NCBI GenBank assembly: GCA_014898425.1
Contig: RCSZ01000008.1
Location: forward strand, 1,995,501 to 2,059,500
Source: Botryotinia globosa
Lineage: Eukaryota; Ascomycota; Leotiomycetes; Helotiales; Sclerotiniaceae
Reading direction: 5' to 3'
Length of the DNA: 64,000 nucleotides
Numbering within the stretch: position 1 is the first letter of the stretch; the number at the start of each line of letters is the position of its first letter. The notes under the pieces are model-generated. The model ran no database searches, was not told the origin of the DNA, and saw only the letters and a list, made by a program, of their open reading frames with translations. Of the stretch, positions 44,142-54,954 are shown in pieces. The position numbers were made by a program, and so were the translations under genes.

Positions 44142-45307
44142 GAAAGGTATGCTTGAATTGTGAATCAAATCGCGGAAATGAGCGTATATGTCCAGATTGG
44201 ACAATGTCGAAATCGCAGGTTGGCAGAGGGGCCGTCGAAGAGTAATACTTTTGGAAGTGATGTAGATTAAGGAAGTAGATTAACAAAAGCGTTCAATGGA
44301 AAGAATAGACATCTGGTCATTGTCGTTTGGCCGACAAGCTTTTGTAAAATAGTAATTTGAATTGAAGGTTTCCGTCCTTTTAGAAGATTCGTTTCGCGGT
44401 ACCGAATTGTATGGTGGAATACCTGATGTGGTTTTTGGTACAACCCACTTCCTTCAAAGATAATTGATACGCCGATACTCCTATTACCGACAAACTATTT
44501 TCCCTTTCCAAATAAGTCTTGGGTATCAATACACGGCGAAAAGTTTGCCTGAATATTTGATATTCCCTTGGTATAGTCGGGATAAAAATTCGATGTTCAC
44601 ATACAGGAGATCTCAAGAATCTCCAAAGTGCATCATCAGATTATTAGGAAATCAAATCAAGAGATTGATTGATTGTGCTGGCCGGGTGGGTGTGGACGTT
44701 CATTGCATTGCAAGAAGTTTAAGGCTAAGGCTCCCCGAGAATTCTTTAGCGGGAATCCTGAATTTAAAGTGGGGCCATGGGATAACGACCACAATATGAA
44801 GGAATTCTTTGATATCAGAGGAAGCTGGAGAGGGAGAAGAGGAAGAAGAGGCAGCAGATAAAGTTGACGACGATGATGATGATGATAGCGACGATAGCGA
44901 CGATAGGAGATATTATATTCACAAAAGGAAGAGCATCTTTACACAATCCCAACTTGTCTCAAAACTATACTTAAGTACACAAACTTTCCTTCCCAAGGCT
45001 GTTTGCTGAACTCCTTTTCTTGAACTCCTACTTATTACTACCTGGTACTCTATTTCATTGGTGGTGCACAAACAGTGTTCGGATAAGGTCTATCGATAAG
45101 TTACTTTTATTTATATCTTGGTGAAAGCCATTTGTAGCTTCTGAGATTCCCAGTGTCATTTATACACATTCAACTTGACGAGTCAAATCCACACTCTTAA
45201 AATACCCTCTTCACTATCCACTTACAATACAACACCACCATCACAACAACCACATCGTCAACACCACCCTTGCCATTGCCATTGCCGTTGCCGTTGCCAT
45301 TGCTATC
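44142..45307. other. Divergent promoter region, R3H / zinc-knuckle genes
   Basis: About 1.2 kb between two starts pointing apart. There is a GAC/GAT-rich trinucleotide stretch (44866-44905). The last 80 bp before the right-hand start are CA- and GCC-rich with CCATTG/CCGTTG hexamers (about 45270-45305), typical of a fungal leader. The frame at 44464-44799 shows no family features. Confidence 0.5.
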
Positions 45308-46458
45308 ATGAATCGCTACCATGGGATTAACAGGCCTGCCACTATTGGGGGTCCTTCAAAAGCGTCCGCTACAACTACGTGCCAAAAGTGCCTCAAAAAA
45401 GATATGTTTACCTTTTGGCTTACTTTCGATCTTCATAGCTAACCGTTCCTTACGACACTATAGTTATGAGTGCAAAGCAAATGCGCAAGAGCGTCCATAT
45501 GTTTCTCGACCCTCTCGTACACAACAACTTTCCAATCCCAAGCTTGTTCCAAAATTGACAAGTGATGTACCACAAGATCTTTTGAAAAAGTACGTATTTC
45601 TTCTCGCATACGCCTTTGTGATTGTGGTTCCTTCTTAGCCCCCAATGGCTCCTGTGTATTAGTCTGGAAGAATGTTGTTAGGCTCTCAGCTCTTGTTCAG
45701 TCAATTGGAACATCGCATTTTTGGGGGGGCGCTTCAGATCAGAGCATTTGTTCAAATTTATTCTACAAGGGAGCTAGTGCTTTGTGCTGACTACATATTA
45801 TAGGAAAGGCATTGCCGACGAGCAACTTGCGAAACTGGAGCAGGAACGAGGTCGTAAACGCGAGAGACAAAATGAAGACATGGAAACGGGAGCTTCTAAG
45901 AGAAGAAGGTCGGCTTCATCAGCATCGGTTTCGACAATATCTACAAACATGTCACGTTCGCCCTCACCAAGAGAAGCTCGACGCGCACCTAATACATACA
46001 AATCTAGACGTTCCCATTCACCACCTCAACCTGCGCCCAGTCGATACAAGCGTAGAACTCCTAGCTTGTCGCCCTCGCCATCACCGCCCCGACAAGATGT
46101 ACAGAACTCGGGACAAAAGCGGAGAAGAGACGCATCTTCTTCCGTAGATTCATATAGCTCTAGAGACGAGGAAGATATGGGAGATTCAAGGGAGAGGGGA
46201 AATAGCCGAAGTACCAGAAAGAGGTTCAACGATCGGAGCCCTGAGATTCGTGGAAGGAGGACTGAGAGTCGAAGTCCCTATAGAGGTAGAAGAAATGTCT
46301 CAACCGACAGGAGACGATTTGATGAGCCTCGAGTTAACGAAGGCCGTAGAGAGACCTTCGCGTCCTCTGCAGCTCATGCACACCCACCGAGGGAGAGGAG
46401 CATGAGCCCTTTTAGCAAGAGATTGGCACTAACGCAAGCAATGAATATGGGCCGGTGA
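45308..46458 (+). CDS. Zinc-knuckle, RS-rich nuclear protein (ZCCHC10-like)
   Basis: Three exons by canonical GT-AG: 45308-45405, 45464-45589 and 45804-46458 (introns 58 and 214 bp), 292 residues. The N-terminal CQKCLKKD and, after the intron, YECKANAQERPYVSRPSRTQQL match the ZCCHC10/SREK1IP1-type zinc knuckle. With this splice the knuckle histidine is lost, because CAC-TAT-AGT (H-Y-S) directly upstream of YEC forms the acceptor CACTATAG. The rest is a long S/R/P-rich tail (SRSPSPREARR, RSHSPPQP, TPSLSPSPSPP) like splicing cofactors. A likely splicing or mRNA-processing role is inference. The exact first junction is uncertain. Confidence 0.72.
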
Positions 46459-46628
46459 GCGTTCCGAGGGAGGAAGTGGCAGAAAATGGTCGCGCGGTTG
46501 TGAAATACCCCTTGGCTATCTGCCAATTTTTGTATCTATATTAAGCTTTAAGACGCCCCTACGCCTTATACTATGCCTGCCTTGATTTGAACGCCTTTTG
46601 TATAATCAAGTAATTTCTCGAAGTGATC

Positions 46629-47255
46629 TTACTGTAAATCTTCATCTTCCTTCTCACGTTGCTCTTCCTCCTCCTCCTCCTTCTCCCTCAGCTTGACCCC
46701 CTCCACCAAAGCAACACCTTCCATCCCGAGCTCTTCTCCACCCTCACTTGCACTTATTGCGCCTTTTCCACCTTTCATTCTAGCCGCCTTTTGCGCACTC
46801 TCAATCCGTTCCCTCACTAGTCTCGCGATCGCATTCTCCGTCCGCACATTCAGGACTTCCATTTTCTTCTCGAGGTCCCTCTTTAGATCCCAATTAGGTT
46901 TCTTGGGTTGCAGTTTGAATAAGTCTACCCCCTTATCATCCTGCTCCTCTTCTTCTGCTTTCTTCCTAATTTCCTCCTCTACCTCTGCAGCCTGTTGTTC
47001 AAGTGTAGGTTTTTCGAGTGCTAATGTGGGAGGGGCTTCGAAACCAAGCTTGGGACCTTTAGTTTCAGGGTCGTAGTTACGTCCCGAGAGATGCAGCTTC
47101 GCGACGTCGGGGGAGGCAGGTGGTGAGGGTGAGCGCGTTGATTCTGGTGCTACAATTTCGTCGGCTGGTTGCTTTCTTTTTAGAGATTTGAGCTTTGCAA
47201 GTCGCGCTTTGCGCTCATCTGCGGCAGCGCCTAGAGTGGCATGTGTAGATGACAT
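46629..47255 (-). CDS. CWF18: Pre-mRNA splicing factor Cwf18 (CCDC12 family)
   Basis: A single-exon frame of 208 residues. It starts MSSTHATLGAAADERKARLAKLKSLKRK, has a central LSGRNYDPETKGPKLGFEAPP and then the family core DLFKLQPKKPNWDLKRDLEKKMEVLNVRTENAIARLVRERIE. This core (N-W-D-L-K-R-D-x2-K-K-x2-x-L) is diagnostic of the cwf18/CCDC12 family, a component of the activated spliceosome next to the NTC/Prp19 complex. The C-terminus is a low-complexity acidic tail. It is divergent from the PPR gene with about 300 bp between starts. Confidence 0.88.
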   Translation of the reverse strand: MSSTHATLGAAADERKARLAKLKSLKRKQPADEIVAPESTRSPSPPASPDVAKLHLSGRNYDPETKGPKLGFEAPPTLALEKPTLEQQAAEVEEEIRKKAEEEEQDDKGVDLFKLQPKKPNWDLKRDLEKKMEVLNVRTENAIARLVRERIESAQKAARMKGGKGAISASEGGEELGMEGVALVEGVKLREKEEEEEEQREKEDEDLQ

Positions 47256-47553
47256 TGCCGGGATTTGGATGATGTGATAATCTGAACGTGTAGCTGAAGT
47301 GTGGATTTTTGTATGTTCCAGTTACGGACAATTGAGAAGTTCAAATCGAATAATAAACCTACAGCCGGGAGGGGTGTTGAAGTTCTAATGCGGACTTTGA
47401 TTGGCTCACGGTGACCTCAGCCTGGTCATACCCCGGCCGCTAAGGTAAACCTTAATTTTTTTCCCGGGCCCAAATTTTAAAAATGTAGCCCTCTCTTAAA
47501 GCCAACTGTATAAAGTGCCAGTCAATGGATTAGAAAATGCATGCCGGCAGCTG

Positions 47554-50500
47554 ATGCCTCCATTTTCGAACTCTCTACCAAGACGATGGTCGCCATCGGA
47601 ATTGCCAATTCTTCCGTTCCTTGCACCGAGAGTCTTCCAGCCATGGCCCTCCAAGGGTACCAGAGTTTATTTGAAAACGAAACCGGGGCGAAATCAAGGC
47701 CGTGAAAGGCGTGCACGATCGCCAGTTGGGAGGGGGGAAGATACACATCCAAAGTGTGCGGGAGATTTATCACCAAATGTGCTAGTGCAATCCAACACAA
47801 GATATGCCAGATTCAGCAAACGACGAACGACCCCCACTTCCTTCGCCCGCATAGATATACCTGATCATGGGTCTATCAGACACTTCTCTTCCAAAGGTAG
47901 TTTCGGGAGAATAACTGAGAGTAATGGGGATGGGCTGTCCTCCGAAGACCACTCGAAAGCACCATATCAATCGGGGCTCAAGGGACCGTTGGAGAGTCAG
48001 CCGAATCCCGCCCCATCAACTCGTCAAGACTCAGGGAAAGCAGAAAATTCCTTGAATACAAGCTCTTCATTGAGACCTCGTCGCGTGCGGTCAACCACAT
48101 CATCGTTTTACCGTCCAAGGCCACATTTTGAGACACATTGTGTGCCTTCTAGACCGGGAGCACTCCATTCGCGATCAAGAACTGTTTCCAACGACATCTA
48201 TTTGTACAATCAGGATGTTTATACGTCACGTAATACCAAGCCAAGTCGCTCTGGAAACCCTGCTGCTCTTCCTCACCACATTTTGTCAAAAATCAACCCT
48301 CAACAACCTTCGTCAACACCACCCCTTTCTCCACAGATCAAGATACTACCGGAAAAGTCTAGCAATGGAACCAATTCATCAGGTCAGTCTGTCGTCGTTG
48401 CGGCAACGACAGAACCAACGAGCACTCATCTCAGATCTACCAGGGATAGATCTGAAAGACAAGATCCGCCGGTCACAGGGTCGCGCCTCAAAAATACCCT
48501 TCTGAGAAGGTCACTTTTTTTCCGAAGACCCAGTGGGTATAAATTTCTTCGTGAGAATTACGGACGACCAAAGGGTATGCTGTCCGTCAGAGGGAATATT
48601 TCATTGAATCGGCGACGCCTACACTCTGAGCGTATCACAACTGATCCAGGATTGCGCCAGGAATTGCTTTCTCATTATGAACTTTGGGCTCAGCAACAAG
48701 GTCTTCCAGAGCTCTCAACCAAATATCTCAAAGTAAAAATAGATTCAGGTGCCAACACTATGAAGATAAAGACGTGGAAATGGTCTTCCCAATTTGCCAT
48801 TATCAATCAACGACACGAAGATGCTTTGAAGGGTTATCCCAAGTTGGAGTACAAAAACGTTGCTGTCTCGAAGTTTCCCCTTGCATCGAGGTTACTATTC
48901 ATAAAGCAAGACAATGTCGCTGCCCTAGCTGCTATTTGGCGTCGAGTTCCTACGGAGATCCGTTCTCATGTTTGGGAGGAGCTTATGCTTACAGCGATGG
49001 ACCAATATCCTGCATCTACTCTCAAGTTACTGCTTGCAACATATCAAGCACCATTTTTCCCACCTGGATGGGCCGCAAACGACTGCCTCGATTCTGCAGT
49101 ATCTCATTATTTTGGGTCACAAGAGCACAAACCCACTCCAGAATCTTTCACTGCCGAGGATCTTCGACAGATATTTGAGAGTGTACAATATCTCCAGCTT
49201 CGCGGCCTCCGGCTGAGTGCGCGCTCGATCTACTTGTTGCAATTGATGATGAATGATCAAGAATTTAAGAAGTTCTATTTCATACTAACAGGCACAAGAC
49301 AGCATCTCACTGGCAAAACCTTACTACGATTTGCCTATCGTTTTGCACGATCTCGCCAGACAGATATGGCTTTTCAAGTACTGCAGCAAGCAACTCAACA
49401 AGGCATTGATCTGAACCTTGGAAGATGGCCACAAATTTGCAATGTGCTTCTTACCGGCAGATATCGTGACTATGATGCACATGTTACAGATACAGAACTT
49501 TTTGATTTCATGCTACATCACGGTCTGAAGCCCGGGATTGTTACATACAACATCTTGATCCAAAATTCACTTCAAGCTGGAGACCATCTTACGGCGTGGC
49601 AAATCTATGATATGATGATTGAAAATCGCGTAATGGCGGACGTGTACACTTATTCAATCATGCTAAATGACGCCAAGATTCGTGGGGATGATGTTGCGGT
49701 CGAAAAATTGGTGCATTGGATGAGCGAGGACAGTGTTCGGAACAGTTATACTGTCACAGACATATTAGACACAATATTTCGCTTACACAGGCGAGAATAT
49801 TTCAAGCGCGCCCCCAGTGAGAGAAGATCTCTTCAAACCTCGTTCTCGCAGATGCTTCCAATCTACATGAAGAACTTCGAGGTGGAACCGTTGACTCAAC
49901 TCATACCTAGATTTCAGGAGAATTTATCAGGTTTGGGGTCGATGAATCCTGACGATGGTGTAGATGACACCCACCATGACATCCAGGGTAGTGTGGAAGA
50001 AGGCCAACAACATCTTGACTTGTCTATTACAACCCAACCAGAAACTGCCATACCACCCCTCGAGTCCGCTGCCGAAGATGCTCTTCTAGAACCGAACTAT
50101 GTGACCTTAATAGTGATGCTGAAATCATACATTGAAAGCGTTCGGAATTACAAGGATTTGTTGAGATTTTACAGCCATTTCAAAGCCCTGATAGCTGCAA
50201 GAGACCCAATAGTCGCTCCTCTATTGGTAGAAGCTCAAATCTACAACCACTTGCTCGTTGGGCTCGGCCATCTCGATGCACCAATGCATGAATGTCTAAA
50301 AATCGTTGCTGATATGCAAGCTCCGCATTCCAAACCAAGGAATTCGGTGAGTGAAAGTGAGATTGGTCAATCTCTCGATGAAGATGATGTCGCTGCGGTG
50401 TCAAGTAGCTCGGAACAGAGCGACATTGATTCTGAGTCAGATGATGCATCCTTTGATGCAACAGACGATACTTTCCAGCCACCCCCTCCAAGTCTTCATA

Positions 50501-51429
50501 CATGGACTACATTACTTAATGTATTCATGCAACGTCATCAACCTCGTGCAGCCGAAAAGGTGTTGCAGATCATGATTGAGAAAGAAGGTTTGGAGCCCAA
50601 TCAAGCAACATGGAATGCATTGACCATGGGCTACATGAGACTTCAAGACCCACAAATGACCGCAGATGCCCTCATTCGAACAAAGCGGGCCGGATTTATT
50701 GTCGACCATATCATGGCAAGCAGGTGGTGGCTCAGATTCCAAGCTAGAGTTCGTTTAAGTGAAGCCTTGCAATCTGCTTCTGGTGGCAATGAGACATCAC
50801 TGGCAGATGTAGCCAATGCTATGGAGTCTGAGTCCGAGATGCCAGATCCGGCTGAGGACGATATCATCGATGAAGAAGTTTTGGAGGCTACCACTTCTAG
50901 AACAGGAGATATATATCGTATTCTTAAGCGCCGTCTACAAGCTGTCAACTCTCCGGTCTATCCTAATTGGATCTTTGACGCTATGATCCGGGCCGGCGAA
51001 GAAAATGTTATCGAGCCGGATACAGAGCCAATAAGTGATGAAGTAGCTGAACTTGAAAGTGTATCGACTGAATCTTTGGATCAACTAAGCGAACAGGCAG
51101 CCAGATCAAAAGTCGACGATGTGGCTGAGTCTGAAATGGTATCGGCTCAGCCAGATAAGTCAATTAGTGTCAACGAACAGAGTCCACCACAGCTTCCAGA
51201 TAGCCAATCAGACGATCAAACTGAACAACGACAACGACAATCAGTGATTGAAGATAAAAGAGAATCGAGGCTGCTGCCAACCAATAAGCTGCTAATCCGA
51301 AGAACGACACAATGGATAATGACGCCTGAAGCAAAAGCTTTCCGCCGCAGTTCTCAGGAAAAGGGGTTATTGCAGGGAGTAAATCATGTTGACGGCTATG
51401 ATAAAAATGATAAGGACCGACAATCTTGA
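47554..51429 (+). CDS. Pentatricopeptide repeat (PPR) protein, probably mitochondrial
   Basis: A single-exon frame of 1291 residues from the ATG at 47554. The first 350 residues are basic, S/R/P-rich and disordered, starting MPPFSNSLPRRWSP, which fits a long mitochondrial targeting region. Ordered helical sequence follows (from about 375). PPR units are clearest at about 655-720 (HHGLKPGIVTYNILIQNSLQ, DHLTAWQIYDMMIENRVMAD, VYTYSIMLNDAKIRGDD) and at 980-1045 (HTWTTLLNVFMQRHQPRAAE, LEPNQATWNALTMGYMRLQD). A D/E/S-rich linker separates them. The layout resembles fungal Cya5/Rmd9-like PPR factors that stabilise or translate mitochondrial mRNAs; the target is unknown. A 5' exon upstream cannot be excluded. 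Confidence 0.85.
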   Translation: MPPFSNSLPRRWSPSELPILPFLAPRVFQPWPSKGTRVYLKTKPGRNQGRERRARSPVGRGEDTHPKCAGDLSPNVLVQSNTRYARFSKRRTTPTSFARIDIPDHGSIRHFSSKGSFGRITESNGDGLSSEDHSKAPYQSGLKGPLESQPNPAPSTRQDSGKAENSLNTSSSLRPRRVRSTTSSFYRPRPHFETHCVPSRPGALHSRSRTVSNDIYLYNQDVYTSRNTKPSRSGNPAALPHHILSKINPQQPSSTPPLSPQIKILPEKSSNGTNSSGQSVVVAATTEPTSTHLRSTRDRSERQDPPVTGSRLKNTLLRRSLFFRRPSGYKFLRENYGRPKGMLSVRGNISLNRRRLHSERITTDPGLRQELLSHYELWAQQQGLPELSTKYLKVKIDSGANTMKIKTWKWSSQFAIINQRHEDALKGYPKLEYKNVAVSKFPLASRLLFIKQDNVAALAAIWRRVPTEIRSHVWEELMLTAMDQYPASTLKLLLATYQAPFFPPGWAANDCLDSAVSHYFGSQEHKPTPESFTAEDLRQIFESVQYLQLRGLRLSARSIYLLQLMMNDQEFKKFYFILTGTRQHLTGKTLLRFAYRFARSRQTDMAFQVLQQATQQGIDLNLGRWPQICNVLLTGRYRDYDAHVTDTELFDFMLHHGLKPGIVTYNILIQNSLQAGDHLTAWQIYDMMIENRVMADVYTYSIMLNDAKIRGDDVAVEKLVHWMSEDSVRNSYTVTDILDTIFRLHRREYFKRAPSERRSLQTSFSQMLPIYMKNFEVEPLTQLIPRFQENLSGLGSMNPDDGVDDTHHDIQGSVEEGQQHLDLSITTQPETAIPPLESAAEDALLEPNYVTLIVMLKSYIESVRNYKDLLRFYSHFKALIAARDPIVAPLLVEAQIYNHLLVGLGHLDAPMHECLKIVADMQAPHSKPRNSVSESEIGQSLDEDDVAAVSSSSEQSDIDSESDDASFDATDDTFQPPPPSLHTWTTLLNVFMQRHQPRAAEKVLQIMIEKEGLEPNQATWNALTMGYMRLQDPQMTADALIRTKRAGFIVDHIMASRWWLRFQARVRLSEALQSASGGNETSLADVANAMESESEMPDPAEDDIIDEEVLEATTSRTGDIYRILKRRLQAVNSPVYPNWIFDAMIRAGEENVIEPDTEPISDEVAELESVSTESLDQLSEQAARSKVDDVAESEMVSAQPDKSISVNEQSPPQLPDSQSDDQTEQRQRQSVIEDKRESRLLPTNKLLIRRTTQWIMTPEAKAFRRSSQEKGLLQGVNHVDGYDKNDKDRQS

Positions 51430-51959
51430 AGATGTAGATATTGTGTTACATATCCAGATGAGAATGAGGTTAGAGCTTGTAAATTCTTATATATACCACT
51501 TTTGCATGTATAGATGTACAGGGCTAGGGCTATTCGGGTTGTTTTGGATATAGACGTCATCATGAGCTGGGCAGAGTGTAGCTTATTTCATTTACCTATG
51601 TGCAACTATGTATTATACCTTGTGATAGATTAGACGAATTAGAAATTCATCTCGATACCATACTGATGGATGCTGATTTTATTGATTTCTTCCCAGCATT
51701 GAGAATACGGTCTTTGGCGATTGGCGACGGAGACATTTTGCACAAAGGTGCGCCCGGTGAGCTTCATACATGTTTACATTACTGGTGAACCCCTTGAGCT
51801 CAACCAGAGTTTTTATGCGAGACTCATCGATAAGCACGAGGGGCTTCTTATCAGGTATGCCAAGCTTTTGGTGGGGGTTTATTTACTTTGTGCTCCTGGC
51901 ATTCCATTGCATTTTGAGGCTGTCAATTGAACAATTAAAGGATCGATAATAAATTCATC
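51430..51959. other. Intergenic region between PPR and SHB17 genes
   Basis: 3' flank of the PPR gene and promoter of SHB17, both on the plus strand. Short frames at 51600-51930 are without family features. A minor direct repeat of GGCTAGGGCTA type is seen near 51520. No RNA gene recognised. Confidence 0.5.
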
Positions 51960-52908
51960 ATGCCAGACAAGGACGCAGGTACTCCAAGAGTCTTCCTCAT
52001 TAGACAGTAAGTATGTGCTCTACTCAGCCCCGAGAAAACCTGGAGCAGAACATTCTCCACGGGTTATATGTTATTCTCATGCCCCAACGTAAATTGGATG
52101 GGTAACAAATGCTGACACTGTATCAGTGGTAGGTCACTTATGGCTCCCTGAAATTCGCAATTCACAACTGCATTATACATCGTTCAATACTCGCAAGTGT
52201 CTATTTAGGATCTGAAGTTTTGGACAGTGAAAGGTCTAACTTGATCACCTCCTAGGCGAAACAGAATGGACCATCTCAGGCCGCTACACAGGCCGAAGTG
52301 ACATTCCTTTAACTCCCCATGGAGAAACCCAAGTTTCCTCTTCCGCTGGCGTTCTAGTCGGCCCCTCCAAAATTATCAATCCTTCAAAGCTCGCGCACAT
52401 ATTCATCTCTCCGCGAACCCGCGCTCGTCGCACATTCGAAATCCTCTTTGACGAAAAAACACAGCAACAACTTGCAGATAAAACAGAAGTCACAGAAGAT
52501 ATTAGGGAATGGGAATATGGAGCTTATGAAGGATTACTCACCGCGCAAATCAGAGCTGCGCGGAAGGAACGGGGTTTGGATGCAGAGAGACCGTGGAATA
52601 TTTGGACTGATGGATGTGAGGATGGAGAGAGCGCGGATGAGGTGAAGGAGAGATTGGATGGGGTCATTGCAAAGATTAGGGAGATGCAGGGCCCGTATAT
52701 GCATGGGGAGAAGGGGGTGGATGTTGTGTTGATTGCGCATGGACATATTTTGAGAGCGTTTGCAAAGAGATGGATTGGGTTTGAGTTGGGAAGAGCGTTG
52801 CCCATGATGCTTGAGCCGGGAGCTGTAGGTGTGTTGAGTTATGAACATCATAAGGTTGATGAACCGGCATTTTTGTTGGGTGTGAATATGGGTGCTAGCG
52901 AAGAGTAG
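51960..52908 (+). CDS. SHB17: Sedoheptulose 1,7-bisphosphatase (Shb17-like histidine phosphatase)
   Basis: Three exons: 51960-52006, a 2-nt microexon 52127-52128, and 52256-52908; introns are 120 and 127 bp (GTAAGT...TATCAG; GTAGGT...CTCCTAG). Product 233 residues. The phosphohistidine motif is R15-H16-G17-E18; H16 is split CA/T and G17 is split G/GC, so both need the microexon TG. Other hallmarks are SGRYTGRSDIPLTPHGE, ISPRTRARRT, DIREWEYGAYEG, ERPWNIWTDGCEDGES, the second catalytic AHGH and GVLSYEHHKVDEPAF. The last four blocks are those of yeast Shb17, which hydrolyses sedoheptulose 1,7-bisphosphate and feeds ribose synthesis non-oxidatively. It is somewhat shorter than the yeast enzyme. 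Confidence 0.87.
52127..52128 (+). other. SHB17: Putative 2-nt microexon of SHB17
   Basis: It lies between TATCAG (acceptor) and GTAGGT (donor). Including TG restores CAT-GGC-GAA (His-Gly-Glu) of the catalytic RHGE motif and the frame of the whole remaining protein. Joining the outer exons directly gives a frameshift. Confidence 0.8.
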
Positions 52909-53010
52909 AAGTTTCAGTTTATGAGAACAATTCTAGAATGCATATTAGGTAGACATAAATATATTAGAACAACTGCCTTAATACACGCCTGATGTTACAA
53001 ATTCTGGGTA

Positions 53011-54089
53011 TCATGATTTTCGTTTGAATGTGTATAAGAACAAACTTTCCCGAGTAAAAGTATCTCTATCCTGATCCTCAATTTCCTCGACCAGGAACTT
53101 CTTCTTTGCTTTCTTCATAAACTGCATATCTGCCTTCCTTCTCTTCTTGAAACAGAAGTAAATGACCGCATCCTTTGATAATTCCAATAGCTCTTCAAGC
53201 GTCTGAAGTAGTAATGGAAACGCAGGTTCAAAATAGACGCAATCAGCTGCTAAAATAACATCTGGCTTATCTTTCACTACTAGCTCTGGTAATGGTTCAC
53301 CCCTATGCTAATCAGAATACATTCATAAACAAGCAGGGAAGTTTGCAATCATACCAATTCAGGATCAGCGGTTCGACTTTCGATGATACTTCGTTCAGAG
53401 TAATGTTTTGCTTCATGAGTTCGTACATAACTTCCATGTCGGAGAGGATCAATGGATGTTGGAGGTCACATGCTAGAGCTACGGCTAACCCAACTAATCC
53501 ACCTCCAGCCCCAAGTTCGAGTCTGGATATTCGTTAGTTCTTGAAGTTTTGGATTGTGCTGTGCTGTGCGTCGTAGATGGTGCTGTAAACTCTCATAACT
53601 CAAATCACTATTCCCATTTTCCGCATTTCTTTTGGAACTTCCTATGTAAGACCTCCTCCAGATCCCTCGGGATATCAAAGAGGTCAAACAACATTATATC
53701 ATGTGTAATATCATCGTAACTACATATCACTGGAGAGAAACAAACAACACATGACTTTTCCCCGGATATCAAAAATCTGCAAGCCCTTCCACATGATAAT
53801 TTTTGCAGTATTTAAAACGAGATGAGATGTGAGATGAAACTTACATCTTAGCATTCTTCAAGGTGTCTTTATGATACCGCAGCATATGCTGCGCAAGCAC
53901 CATACCCGCAGGCCAAAGTTGACCACCACATCCTTTTGTGAGATCTTCGTGTAGTTTTAGTGGGGGTTCGAGAAGACCGGAAAAGTTTACGGTGCTGGTT
54001 GTGGCTGTTTTGTAGGTTGGGAGAGGAGCCAGATCAATTCCAATTGCTAGGGGAGAGAACTCCGGGGAGGGAGATCTGGAAGCAGTCAT
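53011..54089 (-). CDS. EFM6: Protein-lysine N-methyltransferase Efm6 (METTL21-like)
   Basis: Three exons: 54089-53845, 53522-53355 and 53302-53011, in phase, about 234 residues from MTASRSPSPEFSP; an in-frame ATG at 54131 would add 14 residues. Motif I of the seven-beta-strand methyltransferase fold is formed across the first junction (KNAK-I-LELGAGGGLVGLAVA). Then come DLQHPLILSD, the WGEPLPEL segment and the family post-motif LAADCVYFEPAFPLLLQTLE, followed by FKKRRKADMQFMKK. These match yeast Efm6, which methylates a lysine of translation elongation factor 1A. The first intron is 322 bp, long for this window, and the second 52 bp. Confidence 0.85.
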
Positions 54090-54954
54090 TTTGGGGATTT
54101 GAAAAAAGTTGGAAACCCGCGGCAACAACATTCATACACTTCTAGACTTTTGATATTGCCCCACCATCCCACCATGAATTATGCCGTGTTATGTAAGCTG
54201 TATTGCCTAATGTGGTTCACCGTCTTAGAACGAGTTTCAATATCCCTTCATCCTTTCTCCCTGTGACAACCCTTTTTAAAAACACCAAAAGGGCATTTCC
54301 CTGGCCTGGACAATTGAATATACTCGGCAAGGAATGCTAAGACCATCGAATAATGATGCAGGATTTGATGAAGTCTACATTCAATGAGCTGTCGAAAGGT
54401 TCAGATAAATCTTTGTGCTAACTACTCTCTCAATTTGAACCTCCCTCTACTGCTGTCAAAACTCTAGGTAGTTTTCGCAGATTATATCTTGTCTGGAGAG
54501 CAATTGACCTAGTTATATCACTTCGGAAGTTCAATATGGGGTCAGTTACTTGGCAGTATTTTCGTTTTCTTAAACTTGCCACAGAATGTTGCTAGCTTCG
54601 GTGGGGCTGGTCATTGGAATTTGACCATGTATCGCCTCAAATCAGCATTTCAACCTCCATAAATATCTCAATTATCTGGTAAGGCGGGGGTATGATAATT
54701 CGTTATCCCTTACTTCACGATGGTTCTCGAATTTCAGGTAAGGTGATACCGATAGGTGGATCTCCCTCTGCTGCGCCTTTGGAATATCTGGCGATGGCAA
54801 GTCCATGATATCTAGCTTTTCCTATGTCGAATTTCTTCTGCCAGTCGCCGTTTTCATCTGAAGATTATGTTGACAAGTATTATCTCTCATTCTGTATGCA
54901 AGTAGTATCTTCATCCCGACTTTCTGAGAATTATATCTGCAAGACTCTCTGGAT
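54090..54954. promoter_or_regulatory. Divergent promoter region, EFM6 / AXL2
   Basis: 865 bp between starts pointing apart. The AXL2 side has CT-rich leader sequence and several upstream ATGs (for example 54824), so AXL2 may have a long leader with upstream frames. No clear factor site. Confidence 0.45.

Noticed and set aside
44464..44799. 111-codon plus-strand frame between R3H and zinc-knuckle genes
   Set aside because: No domain signature and no clear splice partners; probably leader or promoter DNA.
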